64,000 nt of DNA from positions 15,475 to 79,474 of the forward strand of contig CADEGD010000009.1 in the NCBI GenBank assembly GCA_902826795.1, written 5' to 3'. The stretch is from an uncultured Acidobacteriota bacterium. GTDB lineage: Bacteria > Acidobacteriota > Blastocatellia > Pyrinomonadales > Pyrinomonadaceae. Both the position numbers and the translations under genes were made by a program. Positions 24,930 through 34,747 of this stretch are shown piece by piece (the stretch's first letter is position 1; each line of letters begins with the position of its first letter). The notes beneath the pieces are model-generated. The model had not been told where the DNA came from. It saw only the letters and a program-made list of their open reading frames with translations, and did no database searches.

Positions 24930-26726
24930 CTAGCGGTTCGGAGTCAGGAACCTGGAGGACGTGCCTGGAACCCTTGTCAAACCGCCACCGGAGGAAACCG
25001 TTACGTTATTGGCTTCGAGAGTGCTTCCTATCGACCGCTGGAATTCGGAGATCGCACGGTTAAGGTCGGTCTGAGCTTGAAGCTCGCGGCCCCGGGCAGT
25101 GACGAGTTCGGTCTGGCGCTGTTGGACGAGATAAAAGGTCGTCGTGCCGGCCTGAAACTGTCGCTGTTCGCTGGCAAACAACTGCTCGGCCGAGAGTCGG
25201 GCCGCGGCGGCAGATTGAAGGCGTGCCTCGGCTGACCGAAGGGCCTGAAGAGCGTTTCGCACCTCGGCCTCGATGATCTGCTCGGCCTGAGCCCGCTGAT
25301 TTGCAATGCGGTCTTTTTCGACGAGCGTTCTTCCGAGATTCGCCTTCGCAACCGTATTTCCCCACGGCAGCGAGATCTGCACGCCGAAGCGGTATGACGG
25401 ATAGTCAAACGCGGCGAGGTTGCCGAGCGAGGTGCCGTAGCCGCCGATCAAATTGCCGGGAACCAGAGGCAGCCCGGTGTTTGGATCGGTTCCACGCGGC
25501 GTCACGGTTCCCGCGAGGCCTTGCGACGTGTAGCTTCCAACGAGGTCGATCTGCGGCTTTTTTTGATTCCGATAATAACGTTCGTCGATCGTGTTGATCT
25601 CGGCACTCGCCTGAAACTGCGTGATCTCCGGCCGTCCTTTGAGAGCCTCGGTCACGGCAACTTCCAATCCGATCTGGGGTGCGTTGAGATCGATCGGCGA
25701 CACGGGCGTAATCGGCCGAGACCATTCGCCTGCGGTCCGGTCAGCCAACAGAAGTGTTTTCAACGTATTCTCTGCCCGCGTGACTTCCTCTTGCGCGGCA
25801 TAAACGGCTTGCTCAAAGGTAACGATCTGAGCGTTCGCGGCGACAAGGTCGATCGGCGGCAGCACGCCCTTTTCAACTTGCCGCTGATTGCTTTCAAGCT
25901 GCGTCCGGGCCTGTTTCACCGCGTCTATCTGCACTTGCAGATTCCTCAATGAGAAGGCTAGGTTCCAGTATGCTTGCTCGACCGCGGTAATTACCTCGAT
26001 CGCACGCTGGCGAAACTGCGAATCGCTCAGGCTCAGATTCTTCTTCGCTATCTCGATCAGCCGCCGGTTATTATCGAATCTAAAATTGCGGAAAAGCGGC
26101 TGAGTGTATGTGAACGTGAGCAGCGATGGGTATTGGGGATTAAGCGTTGCGTTGGTGCTGCTCGTATTTGTACGCGACGAATCGAACCTCGCGGCATAAC
26201 TTCCGCCGGCAAACGGCGAAAATCCGCTGAGGCCGGTCGTGCCGAAGAAACGTGTCTGCGTAACCGAACCGTTGACCGCTCCGCCGATGACCGACGCCGT
26301 CGGCGTTGACGTGCTGTCGTAATAGCTTTCACCTTCGATCAGCGGATCGTAAATGCCGCGCGCGCCGCGAAGATTAAACTCGGCGATCTGCACGCTGTTG
26401 CGCGAAGCGTCAATGTCGTTGTTGTTTTTTAACGCCATCTCTATTGCTTCTTCGAGCGAGAGTGACAATTGATTCGCCGTGTCGACACCGACGCGTTCAG
26501 CCGAAGGCAGTGGACGCAGCGGTGCCTGAAAATTTGGGGCGACAGGCGGCGGGTCGTTAGGCAGCTGACTCGGAGGTACGGCAAATATCGGCGGCGTCGG
26601 CGAAACCGTTGGCTGCACCTCGATCACCGTCGGTCGCGGCTGCGGAGTTGGCGACGGAATCTGCGCAACCGCACAAAGCGTCGCGGCAAAAACGAAAAAT
26701 GTTGAAAGAAAAACTCTCTTCATCAA
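24930..26726 (-). CDS. TolC-family outer membrane efflux protein
   Basis: 598 residues with a signal peptide ending in CAVAQ, then a Pro-rich segment. It contains two outer-membrane-factor repeats, with ALKNNNDIDASRNS near residue 95-110 and AVTEALKGRPEITQFQAS further on. The long alpha-helical hairpins are marked by NQRAQAEQIIEAEVRNALQ. It should form the outer membrane channel for the RND transporter in the same operon. Its stop is followed by a terminator-like hairpin. The second start at 26723 is equivalent. Confidence 0.9.
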   Translation of the reverse strand: MMKRVFLSTFFVFAATLCAVAQIPSPTPQPRPTVIEVQPTVSPTPPIFAVPPSQLPNDPPPVAPNFQAPLRPLPSAERVGVDTANQLSLSLEEAIEMALKNNNDIDASRNSVQIAEFNLRGARGIYDPLIEGESYYDSTSTPTASVIGGAVNGSVTQTRFFGTTGLSGFSPFAGGSYAARFDSSRTNTSSTNATLNPQYPSLLTFTYTQPLFRNFRFDNNRRLIEIAKKNLSLSDSQFRQRAIEVITAVEQAYWNLAFSLRNLQVQIDAVKQARTQLESNQRQVEKGVLPPIDLVAANAQIVTFEQAVYAAQEEVTRAENTLKTLLLADRTAGEWSRPITPVSPIDLNAPQIGLEVAVTEALKGRPEITQFQASAEINTIDERYYRNQKKPQIDLVGSYTSQGLAGTVTPRGTDPNTGLPLVPGNLIGGYGTSLGNLAAFDYPSYRFGVQISLPWGNTVAKANLGRTLVEKDRIANQRAQAEQIIEAEVRNALQALRSAEARLQSAAAARLSAEQLFASEQRQFQAGTTTFYLVQQRQTELVTARGRELQAQTDLNRAISEFQRSIGSTLEANNVTVSSGGGLTRVPGTSSRFLTPNR

Positions 26727-26744
26727 AACTCTCCGGCCGAAAGA

Positions 26745-29700
26745 TCAGCCGTTATCGGTCTGTTCCTCGCGAACATTCGATGCCGATTTCTTCGATCCGA
26801 AAATGCCGGACACGGTATCCTTGATCGGACGCGTGATCGAAGAAAGTTTGCCCGAGATCGACTTAAAGAACGTCGATTCGGCGGCATCGTCAAATAGCGA
26901 GTAAAACACTGGAACGGCAATCAGCGTCAGGAGCAGACACATCGACTGTCCACCGACGACGAGAATGCCGATCGAACGGTTCGTCGCCGCTCCAGCTCCG
27001 CTACCGAGCGTTAGCGGGATCATTCCCGCAACCAGGGCAAGCGTAGTCATTAGGATCGGACGCAGGCGGTCTCGATTTGCCTGGATAATCGCGTCGTAAC
27101 GAGTCATCCCGCGTGAACGAAGCGTGTTCGTGTGATCGATCTGCAAGATCGCATTCTTTTTCACGATGCCGAAAAGCAGCAGAATTCCGAGCGCCGAAAA
27201 AATGTTCAGCGTCTGTCCGGCCAGCGCCGTCGAGAGTAAAGCAAAGGGTATCGACAGTGGCAGCGACAAAAGAATCGTGACCGGGTGGATGAACGATTCA
27301 AACTGTGCTGCGAGAATCAGATACATGAACACGAAAGACAGCAGGAACGCATACATGAACGATTCGTAAGCCTTCTGAAGCTCTTTCGATTGGCCGGTAT
27401 CTCCGGTCAAATATTCCGGGCCCATGTCCAACTCGGCCGCCCACTGCTGCAGCTTTGAGATAGCGTCTGACTCGGACGAGTTCGGCGGAAGTCCGGCCGA
27501 TACCGTGACTTGCCTCAAGCGATTTAAACGGTTGATCGTCGACGGGCTTAGGCCCTCTTCCAGCTTTACGACTCGGTCGAGCCCGACCGTTCCGCCATTC
27601 GACGAGCCGACGGTAAACCACGGCAGATAGCTGCGGTCGCGGCGAAATTCTTCTTCGGCACGTACGACAACGTCATACTGTTCGGAATTCTCACTGAAAG
27701 TCGAAACGATCTGCCCGGCCGACAAAATGTTCAACGCCTGGGCGACATCTCCAGCCCTCACTCCAAGGTCGGCCGCCTTGGTTCGGTCGATCGTTACGCG
27801 TATCTCGGGCGAGCCGACCTCGATCGACGTGTCCGGATCGCGATAGTTCTGATCGGTCTTCATCTTCTCGACCAGAGCATTTGAATATTCGGTCAGCTTC
27901 TCCATATCGGGTCCGGCGATATAAAGCCCAACGCCAGATCCGCCACGTCCAAGGCCGATACTTCCAGCGATCGAAGAAGACGCGGACACAGTAACCTGAT
28001 AATCCTTATCCGAATACTTTCTGGCGATGCCGCGCACCTGGTTGATCAGGTCCGCCTGAGATTTGTCGCGTTCACCGACCGGCACCAATGCCACGTTGAT
28101 AAAGCCGTTGTTTGGACCCGACCCACGGCCGAATCCGGCGAGTACGAGCGTGTTCTTGACGCCCGGAACCTGCGCGCGAATGTCGCGTGCGATGCGGTCA
28201 AGACGAGATTGTGTCGCCGAGAGCGAGGTGCCTTGAGGGCCCCGGATGTTGACCTGAAAAAGCGACTCATCTTCGTCCGGCAAGAACGCCATGCCGACGA
28301 ACTTGTAAAGCGGAAAGATCGACGCAACTGTGATCACGCAGATCAGCACGACCGCCCAACGGAACCGCATCGCAAGTTTCAACAGCCACGTGTAACCCGC
28401 GTCGACCTTGCTGTAAAACCAACCGCTTTTGCTGTCGTGTCCGCTCGGGCTGCCGACCTCTTCGGCCATCGTCACATCACCGTCGGGCTGTTCGACCGGC
28501 TCGACTTCGTTCGGCGTTTTGTCGTGATCGGACCGCTTGATCCAGCGAGCCGCAAGCATCGGCGTAAGCGTGAAGGAAACGATCAGAGATACGGCAATGG
28601 CGGCCGCGGCCGTCAGGCCGAAACTGGACATGAACCGGCCGACGATACCGGTCATAAACCCGACCGGGATGAATACGGCAAGCAGCGACAATGTGGTCGC
28701 TAGTACGGCGAGGCCGATCTCACGCGTACCTTCGATCGCGGCCTGGAACGGGTCCATTCCTTTTTCTTCGACGAACCGGTAAATGTTCTCGAGCACGACG
28801 ATCGCGTCATCGATCACGATGCCGACCATCAGGGTCAGCGCGAGCATCGTCATTTGGTTAAGCGAGTAACCAAGGGCCGCGATGGCCGCGAACGAAGCGA
28901 TGATCGAAACCGGGATCGCGAGCGACGCGATGATCGTCGAGCGAAAGTTCCAGAGGAATAGAAATACGATAATGGCGGCAAACAATCCGCCTAGTATCAA
29001 ATGCTCTTCGATCGCGTGAAGGCTGTTTTCGATGAACTCGCTCTGATCGCGAATAACCGCAACGTTGAAGTCGGACGGCAGCGTCGGAATAATGTTTGCC
29101 ATTCGCAACTTAACGTTGTTGATAACGGCGATCGTATTCGCGCCGGACTGCTTGCGAATTCCTACCGAAACCGACGTAACGCCGTCCAATGACGCAGCGG
29201 AAGAAGGCTCGCCGCCCGTTTTCTCTACACGGCCGACATCGCTGATCTTGATCGGAAATCCGTTGCGCGTCGTTATGACGATGTCGTTAAACTGCGCGAC
29301 CTCGGTGAGCTTACTCATCGTGCGAAGGCCAAGTGTTCGCTGGCCTTCGATGAGGTTGCCGCCGGGTAATTCCTGATTCTGAGCCCTTACGGCATTCGTT
29401 ACGTCCGTAACCGAAATGTTGTAGGCACGAAGACGATTCGGATCGATGCTGACGAGGACCTGCGGAGTTCGCGATCCCCACATGAAAACTTCGCCGACTC
29501 CATCTGCAGATTCGATGCGTTCCTGGATCAGGTTTTCGACCATCTCCGAGAGTTCCATCACGTCGCGCGGGGCGCTGATCGTGTACATCAAGATCGGCTG
29601 CGAATCGGGGTCCGATTTTTGCGCCGACGGCGGATCGGCTTGCTCCGGCAAGCGGTTCGAGATGCCGCTAAGTTTCTGCTGAACTTCCTGAAAGGCTTGG

Positions 29701-30008
29701 TCAGGATCTTTCTCAAGGTTGAAGGTGAGCGTTACGTTCGAGCGTCCGCGAGACGAAGACGACCGCATCTCTTCAACGCCGGGAACCGTGTTCAAAGCGC
29801 CTTCGACGACGTCGGTGATCTCGGTCTCGATCTCCTGCGGCGAGGCTCCTTGATTGGATGTGGAAACTGAGATCGTCGGCAGGTCGATCTTCGGAAAGCG
29901 ATCGACGCCAAGCGTAAAGAAGCTGAATCCGCCCACGACAGTGAGGAACAGAACGATAACCGTCGCAAACACCGGACGATGAACACAAATTTCAGCTAAC
30001 CACTGCAT
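26745..30008 (-). CDS. RND-family efflux transporter permease
   Basis: 1087 residues, a hydrophobe/amphiphile efflux type permease. Segments such as [27 protein letters not shown] and [13 protein letters not shown] with the charged membrane Asp pair, plus [19 protein letters not shown], are typical of AcrB/MexB-like proton-driven pumps. A non-standard acidic insert of about 30 residues ([19 protein letters not shown]) lies between the first transmembrane set and the second half. With the adaptor and TolC genes it forms a complete tripartite pump. The substrate is unknown. Confidence 0.93.
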   Translation of the reverse strand: MQWLAEICVHRPVFATVIVLFLTVVGGFSFFTLGVDRFPKIDLPTISVSTSNQGASPQEIETEITDVVEGALNTVPGVEEMRSSSSRGRSNVTLTFNLEKDPDQAFQEVQQKLSGISNRLPEQADPPSAQKSDPDSQPILMYTISAPRDVMELSEMVENLIQERIESADGVGEVFMWGSRTPQVLVSIDPNRLRAYNISVTDVTNAVRAQNQELPGGNLIEGQRTLGLRTMSKLTEVAQFNDIVITTRNGFPIKISDVGRVEKTGGEPSSAASLDGVTSVSVGIRKQSGANTIAVINNVKLRMANIIPTLPSDFNVAVIRDQSEFIENSLHAIEEHLILGGLFAAIIVFLFLWNFRSTIIASLAIPVSIIASFAAIAALGYSLNQMTMLALTLMVGIVIDDAIVVLENIYRFVEEKGMDPFQAAIEGTREIGLAVLATTLSLLAVFIPVGFMTGIVGRFMSSFGLTAAAAIAVSLIVSFTLTPMLAARWIKRSDHDKTPNEVEPVEQPDGDVTMAEEVGSPSGHDSKSGWFYSKVDAGYTWLLKLAMRFRWAVVLICVITVASIFPLYKFVGMAFLPDEDESLFQVNIRGPQGTSLSATQSRLDRIARDIRAQVPGVKNTLVLAGFGRGSGPNNGFINVALVPVGERDKSQADLINQVRGIARKYSDKDYQVTVSASSSIAGSIGLGRGGSGVGLYIAGPDMEKLTEYSNALVEKMKTDQNYRDPDTSIEVGSPEIRVTIDRTKAADLGVRAGDVAQALNILSAGQIVSTFSENSEQYDVVVRAEEEFRRDRSYLPWFTVGSSNGGTVGLDRVVKLEEGLSPSTINRLNRLRQVTVSAGLPPNSSESDAISKLQQWAAELDMGPEYLTGDTGQSKELQKAYESFMYAFLLSFVFMYLILAAQFESFIHPVTILLSLPLSIPFALLSTALAGQTLNIFSALGILLLFGIVKKNAILQIDHTNTLRSRGMTRYDAIIQANRDRLRPILMTTLALVAGMIPLTLGSGAGAATNRSIGILVVGGQSMCLLLTLIAVPVFYSLFDDAAESTFFKSISGKLSSITRPIKDTVSGIFGSKKSASNVREEQTDNG

Positions 30009-30019
30009 ATTTTCCGTTT

Positions 30020-30101
30020 AGAAGTACAAGCTTCAGCTTGTCCGCTTCTTACTACTGCGCTTCTCCCATCAGAACCAACAAGCAAAGCTTGCACTCTGAA
30101 C
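30020..30101. repeat. CAAGCTTCAGCTTG palindromic repeat, copy 1
   Basis: Two palindromic arms (ACAAGCTTCAGCTTGTCC and AGCAAAGCTTGC) surround about 40 bases. It fills the gap between the adaptor and permease genes of the efflux operon. Its ends match copies at 49415 and 53531. Confidence 0.75.
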
Positions 30102-31426
30102 TAAACCGCTACCTTCGCTCCCTCGTAAAGCTGGTCAAGATTGCTCGTCGCTACGACCTCGTCGGCGTTCAGTCCTGAAAGTATCTGGACGTAATCGCCT
30201 TCCTCGCTTCCGAGCTGTACCGTTTTCAATTTCGCAACGCCGTCGACTATCACGAACGAGCGGAACGAACCGGTAGGCACGTGATTATAGACCGCGGACT
30301 TCGGCACGAAGATCCCCGTGCTTCCGCCTTCCTTGTTGATGCGGGCGGTCGCGAACATACCGGAACGGAGAGCGTTGTCGGGGTTCTCGATCCGAGCCTC
30401 GACGATGAACGAACGCGAGGTCGTGTCGACGGCCGGGTTGATCGCGCTGACGCTTCCTGCAAATCTACGTTCCCGGTATGCATCGACCTGGATCGAAACT
30501 CCGCGGCCCACGAGGATCGACGGAACGTCGTTCTCAGCGACCTGCATCTGTATCTTGATCGGGTTCGAGCGAATGATCGTCGCGATAACATCGGCGGACG
30601 ATACGAACTCGCCGACCGCAACATCACGTGCAGTCACAAAGCCGGAAAACGGAGCACGAACGATCGTGTCCGCAACCTCTTGCTTTGCGATCTCGACTTG
30701 CGTTCGAGCGGCCTCTACCGACGCGTTCGCACTCGCGATCGCCTGATTGTTTTGCTTGGCGTTGTTGACCTGAGCATCAAGCGTTTCTTTCGCGGCATTT
30801 GCTCGGGCACGAGCCGTGTCGCGGGCAGTTCGATACTGCTCGTAGGTGATCATCGCCGTATCGCCTGACTGCACGAGGTCCCGATACCTTTGCTCGTTCG
30901 CCTCCGCCTGACGAAGTTCGGCTAGTGCTTGTTGGTAGTTCGCATTCGCCGACCGCACCTCGGGAATCGCCGATGCGTTGAACGATCCGCCGGGCCCGAG
31001 GCCGAGGCGAGCTTCCGCCTGTCGGACGGCCGCGACCGCTTGCTTCACTCCTGCTTCAGCGGCAGACAACCGCCGTCGAGCGTCCGAATCGTCGATCCGC
31101 GCTATCACCGCGCCCTGGCCGACGAAGTCTCCGACATTGACGCCGACGTTGATAACCTTGCCCGCAACCTTCGGAGCGACGTTCGACGTCTCGTCCGCAA
31201 CAAGCGATCCGGTCGTCTGCACGACAGCCGGAACTTCGCGAGCTTCGGTCTTCACCGTCGTCACCGCTATCGGAGCTTCGGCGGATTCGGCGTTATTTGC
31301 ACCCGGCCCGCCGCCGCGATTGCTCTGTGCGCCGGAGGAGCCGCAAGCGGATGTGAACGCTATCGCGGCGAGAACTGTAAAAATAGATGCGGCCGGCAAA
31401 CGCCCGCCCAATTTTGATAAACCCAT
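30101..31426 (-). CDS. RND efflux periplasmic adaptor (HlyD/MFP family), lipoprotein
   Basis: 441 residues. The signal peptide ends in a lipobox TSAC near residue 28, so the protein is probably lipid-anchored. It has lipoyl-like and alpha-hairpin regions (VAPKVAGKVINVGVNVGDFV; EARLGLG, a long Ala/Gln-rich coiled coil), and the beta-barrel region with IRSNPIKIQMQVAEND. It bridges the permease to TolC in the efflux pump. The following repeat leaves about 90 bases before the permease gene, but the order adaptor-permease-TolC shows one operon. Confidence 0.9.
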   Translation of the reverse strand: MGLSKLGGRLPAASIFTVLAAIAFTSACGSSGAQSNRGGGPGANNAESAEAPIAVTTVKTEAREVPAVVQTTGSLVADETSNVAPKVAGKVINVGVNVGDFVGQGAVIARIDDSDARRRLSAAEAGVKQAVAAVRQAEARLGLGPGGSFNASAIPEVRSANANYQQALAELRQAEANEQRYRDLVQSGDTAMITYEQYRTARDTARARANAAKETLDAQVNNAKQNNQAIASANASVEAARTQVEIAKQEVADTIVRAPFSGFVTARDVAVGEFVSSADVIATIIRSNPIKIQMQVAENDVPSILVGRGVSIQVDAYRERRFAGSVSAINPAVDTTSRSFIVEARIENPDNALRSGMFATARINKEGGSTGIFVPKSAVYNHVPTGSFRSFVIVDGVAKLKTVQLGSEEGDYVQILSGLNADEVVATSNLDQLYEGAKVAV

Positions 31427-31589
31427 ACGAACTTTTGTTAGATAAAGATTCTATAACACAGGGTTGAGCGCAATAACCCAGATTGTGTAAAGTTTTGTAA
31501 AAGCAATATTTAGAATTACGTGCGATATTAGACTAAGTTTCTCCGGCGATGTTTCTAAGCGAGATCCGAGGTCTGGGAGTGTTGTCGAA

Positions 31590-31913
31590 ATGGTAGAAGA
31601 AATTGGTGCGGCCGAGTTAAAAAAGAAACTAGATGACGGAGAAGATATTCAGCTGATCGACGTTCGGCAGCCGGACGAGTATGCCTTTGCGAAAATCGAC
31701 GGGGCGAAGCTGATCCCGCTCGGCGAGATCATCAGGCGCATGGACGAATTGGATGCGGACAGGGAAGTCATCATTCACTGCAAAATGGGCGGGCGAAGCG
31801 CCAAGGCGATCGAAGCCTTGCGAGCCGCCGGATATACCGGGCCGCTTAAGAACTTACGCGGCGGTATCACCGCCTGGTCGAACGAAGTCGATCCTAAAGT
31901 TCCGAAGTATTGA
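31590..31913 (+). CDS. Rhodanese-like domain protein
   Basis: 107 residues, a single rhodanese domain. It contains QLIDVRQPDEYAFAKIDGAKLIPLGEI and the active-site loop IHCKMGGRSAKA with the catalytic Cys. It probably transfers sulfane sulfur from a donor to an acceptor such as cyanide or a protein. The stop overlaps the convergent MBL hydrolase gene by 20 bases. Confidence 0.9.
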   Translation: MVEEIGAAELKKKLDDGEDIQLIDVRQPDEYAFAKIDGAKLIPLGEIIRRMDELDADREVIIHCKMGGRSAKAIEALRAAGYTGPLKNLRGGITAWSNEVDPKVPKY

Positions 31914-32796
31914 CGGGAAGTGCGATCAGCCTTCCATCGCGATGTTCGATCTTAGATAAGGGCGAATCGATGTCGTGATAAAAAAGGCACAGCCATGCCT
32001 CGCTGACCGCAATTGGCAGAATGTTTTTCTTGAAGGCCAGCGTCTCAGTCGGATAGAGGTCGTAGCCCATTATCCACGGCAGCGGAATGTGATGACGCGT
32101 CGGTATCAGATCGGCGAAACCATACATCGTCTGTCTGCCTCGATCGAGCCGCCACGTTTGCATCGTTTCCGAATGTCCCCGGATCGTCTGCATCTTCAGG
32201 CCCGGAACGACCTCGTAATCGTCCGGCATCGCTTCAAGCTGACCGGAATCTTTAATCGGCATCCAGTTTTCGGATAGATAGCTCGCCCTGTCACATTCGT
32301 GAGGGTTCTGAGCGTGAGAAAGTTCACTAGCTGAGACGAGGTAGCGGGCGTTGGGAAACTGGGGTGACGCCGCCTTCGAGTGAACCACTCCGTCCGCCGA
32401 AGCGGCGTCCACCCCTCCTTCGTAAGGAGGGGAGCTTAAAACCATGTTTCCACCCGCGTGATCGAAATGCAGATGCGTGTTGACGACGACAGTAATGTCT
32501 TCTGGACGGCATCCTGCATTCTCAAAAAGCGTTTGAGCAAGCGGCTTCTCACGGAAGATGCCGTACATTTCGACCTGCTTATCCGACCACTTTTCTCCGA
32601 TCCCGGTTTCGATAAGTATCTTCTCTTTGCCGGTGTCGATGAACACGCAGTTCATGTTCATGCGAATGCGGTTCTTGTCGTCGGGCGGCGAAACCCGCTC
32701 CCAAACGACGCGAGGGACGACACCGAACATCGCCCCTCCGTCTAATCTGAATTCCGTGTCGGGAATTATCTCGACTCGGTAATCGCCTAGTTCCAT
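31894..32796 (-). CDS. MBL-fold metallohydrolase carrying an in-frame palindromic repeat
   Basis: 300 residues of the metallo-beta-lactamase fold. Zinc ligands are HLHFDH at 108-113, His209 in RGHSE, Asp229 in GFADL, and probably His274. The segment at about residues 119-146 (LSSPPYEGGVDAASADGVVH and following) is not part of the fold; it is encoded by a palindromic repeat in frame (32359-32442). The flanks GGN and FPNARYLVS join naturally in relatives. The start codon overlaps the preceding PPIase stop by one base (TAATG). Confidence 0.82.
   Translation of the reverse strand: MELGDYRVEIIPDTEFRLDGGAMFGVVPRVVWERVSPPDDKNRIRMNMNCVFIDTGKEKILIETGIGEKWSDKQVEMYGIFREKPLAQTLFENAGCRPEDITVVVNTHLHFDHAGGNMVLSSPPYEGGVDAASADGVVHSKAASPQFPNARYLVSASELSHAQNPHECDRASYLSENWMPIKDSGQLEAMPDDYEVVPGLKMQTIRGHSETMQTWRLDRGRQTMYGFADLIPTRHHIPLPWIMGYDLYPTETLAFKKNILPIAVSEAWLCLFYHDIDSPLSKIEHRDGRLIALPVNTSEL
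32359..32442. repeat. Palindromic repeat inserted in the MBL coding sequence
   Basis: Contains ACCCCTCCTTCGTAAGGAGG, a perfect inverted repeat, and CGCCGAAGCGGCG, plus an outer GGGGT-GACGCCGC pair. Length is about 84 bases, a multiple of three, with no stop codon in frame. A related fragment CACCTCACGAAGGAGGG lies at 63124-63140. Confidence 0.75.
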
Positions 32797-34262
32797 TACT
32801 TCTTCTTCGGCGGTGCAGCTGGCTTTTTCGGAGCGGACTTCGAAGCGGCTGGGGCTTCCTCTTCCTCCATTCCTTCCGGCATCTGCATCTGCTGCTGCCG
32901 CTGCCTCATCGATTCCTGGATCTGCTCGTCGCTAACCTCAGGCACGTCGAAATCTTCGGGAACGGTAACGTGATTTGCGGCAACGATCTCTTCGATCAGC
33001 TTCTTCTGCCGTTCCTCTTCAAGCTTGCGGGTAACAAATCTTTTTACCGGCTCTTCGCGGCCCATCGGGTTCTCAGGGTCCTTAACGCCGGTCGAGATAA
33101 GGATGTGGCGGGCGTTATAGGTAGCTCCGCCGTCAGCGGGCGGCATTCCCGGAACGGTCGGCTCTGGTTCTTTTGCCGGCTCGGCAGAAGCGGCGTTCTT
33201 CGCCTCAAGCTTAATGATATGGAAGCCAAAGTCGGTTTCCACAAGCGTCGGGACGATCTCACCGGGCTGGACGGACATGGCGCCGTCTTCGAAGGGCTTT
33301 ACCATCTGCCCCATGCGGACATTTTCGTATAGCCCGCCCTTATCCTTGCTGCCCGGATCTTCCGAAAACTCTTTCGCGAGGGCCGCAAAATCTTCGCCCG
33401 CCTTCACGCGGTTCAGGATCTCTTCAGCCTTTGCTTTCTTGGCTGCCGGGTCGAGCTCCGGATGCTCAGCCAGATACTTGGCGATATCTTCATCCGTAAC
33501 CTTTATCTTTTCGGGCATTTTCTCGGCGTATAAACGAGCGAGAAACTGCGCCTGCTGAAGCTTTACCTGCAGCTCGATCTTGTCTTGAAGCTCTTTCGAA
33601 ACCGCCCCGGAGCGTACCTTGGCGTCGTACTCATCGTTATAGATGGCGATCTTTGCGAAGAACTCGCGGGCCTGAGTTCTCTCTTCTTCCGAGATCTCGC
33701 GGTCCGCCATCTGCGGATTATCACGCTTCAGGATGGCGACCTTCGAATCGAGAAACTTCGTGAATTCTAGCTCGTGGTCTTTCTTGCCAAGGCCCACCTT
33801 ATCTTTCAGATTGTCAAAAAATCCCTTCGCTGGCTGTTCGCCTTCGCCCCAAAAAGCCTTCACCTGATCTTCGGTAATGAAACCGAACGGCGGCATTGGG
33901 CCTTTGTCTTTGTTTATATCGCGATCGTAGGTAACGGCCGTTATCTCTTTGCGAATGTTCTGAAGTTCTTCTTTGTTCGGAGATTCGTTGGCAAGGCCCT
34001 CTTTCTGAGCCTGGCTGGCGAATGCGAGCAGCTCCTTGATGCTGTTCAACTGTTCCTTCTTGATCTCAGGGCTTTCCTTCAATCGCTTCAATGCCGCGGG
34101 ATTAGACTTGGCCACGTCAGCGAGAAGCAATTCCACTTCCTGCTTTGAAATGCTGCTGAACGTTCCGCCGGCGTGGCCGACCTTGCTCTTCCAGAAAACA
34201 AGTCCGACGCCGATCGCAATGATCACGCCCAATAAGATCAAACCTTTTGTTAAGCTACTCAA
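32796..34262 (-). CDS. Parvulin-type peptidyl-prolyl isomerase with permuted domain order
   Basis: 488 residues. One N-terminal membrane helix (residues 7-24) anchors it facing the periplasm. A long helical SurA-like region to about 270 is followed by parvulin segments: AKKAKAEEILNRVKAGEDFAAL, EDPGSKDKGGLYENV, and FGFHIIKLE at 346-353. The parvulin first strand (ARHILI) is found at 384-389, after the last strand, instead of before the first helix. The C-terminus is Met/Gln and Pro/Lys-rich. It should assist periplasmic protein folding. Confidence 0.82.
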   Translation of the reverse strand: MSSLTKGLILLGVIIAIGVGLVFWKSKVGHAGGTFSSISKQEVELLLADVAKSNPAALKRLKESPEIKKEQLNSIKELLAFASQAQKEGLANESPNKEELQNIRKEITAVTYDRDINKDKGPMPPFGFITEDQVKAFWGEGEQPAKGFFDNLKDKVGLGKKDHELEFTKFLDSKVAILKRDNPQMADREISEEERTQAREFFAKIAIYNDEYDAKVRSGAVSKELQDKIELQVKLQQAQFLARLYAEKMPEKIKVTDEDIAKYLAEHPELDPAAKKAKAEEILNRVKAGEDFAALAKEFSEDPGSKDKGGLYENVRMGQMVKPFEDGAMSVQPGEIVPTLVETDFGFHIIKLEAKNAASAEPAKEPEPTVPGMPPADGGATYNARHILISTGVKDPENPMGREEPVKRFVTRKLEEERQKKLIEEIVAANHVTVPEDFDVPEVSDEQIQESMRQRQQQMQMPEGMEEEEAPAASKSAPKKPAAPPKKK

Positions 34263-34342
34263 AATTCAATTCCTCTCTTAAAACTTTTGCTAGGCCGAAC
34301 GGGCAAACAAACGAAAATCATACCAGAAGCCGACCATCAAAC

Positions 34343-34747
34343 CTACTGTTCTGCCATTGTTTGGACGAGTTCCAGCAGAACTCCGTTGGCTGAAGAAGGA
34401 TGAACGAACGCGACCAGGCAGCCTTCTGCCCCGATCCGCGGGCGTTCGTCGATCAGCCGCATTCCTTTTTCTTTCAGTTTCGCAAGCGACGCCTCGATAT
34501 CTTCGACCTCGACAGCTATGTGATGTATGCCCCCGCCCCGTTTTTCGAGGAACTTGCTGATCGGCGAATCTTCACTTGTAGGCTCGAGCAGCTCGACTCG
34601 GCTTTCGCCTATAGGCAGCATCGCGACACGAACCTTCTGATCCTCGACCACCTCGGTATGAACATTTTCTAGGCCGAGAGCGTCGCTCCAAAATCCCAGA
34701 GCTTCGTCGATTCCTTTGGTTGCGATACCGAGGTGATTTATCTTCAT
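34343..34747 (-). CDS. mce: Methylmalonyl-CoA epimerase
   Basis: 134 residues of the VOC fold. It starts KINHLGIATKGIDEAL and has the metal-binding His near GGGIHHIAVEVED and a C-terminal segment LLELVQ with Glu. These match methylmalonyl-CoA epimerases, which interconvert the 2R and 2S forms. The adjacent MeaB gene (one-base overlap) confirms the pathway. A lactoylglutathione lyase is a distant alternative. Confidence 0.9.
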   Translation of the reverse strand: MKINHLGIATKGIDEALGFWSDALGLENVHTEVVEDQKVRVAMLPIGESRVELLEPTSEDSPISKFLEKRGGGIHHIAVEVEDIEASLAKLKEKGMRLIDERPRIGAEGCLVAFVHPSSANGVLLELVQTMAEQ

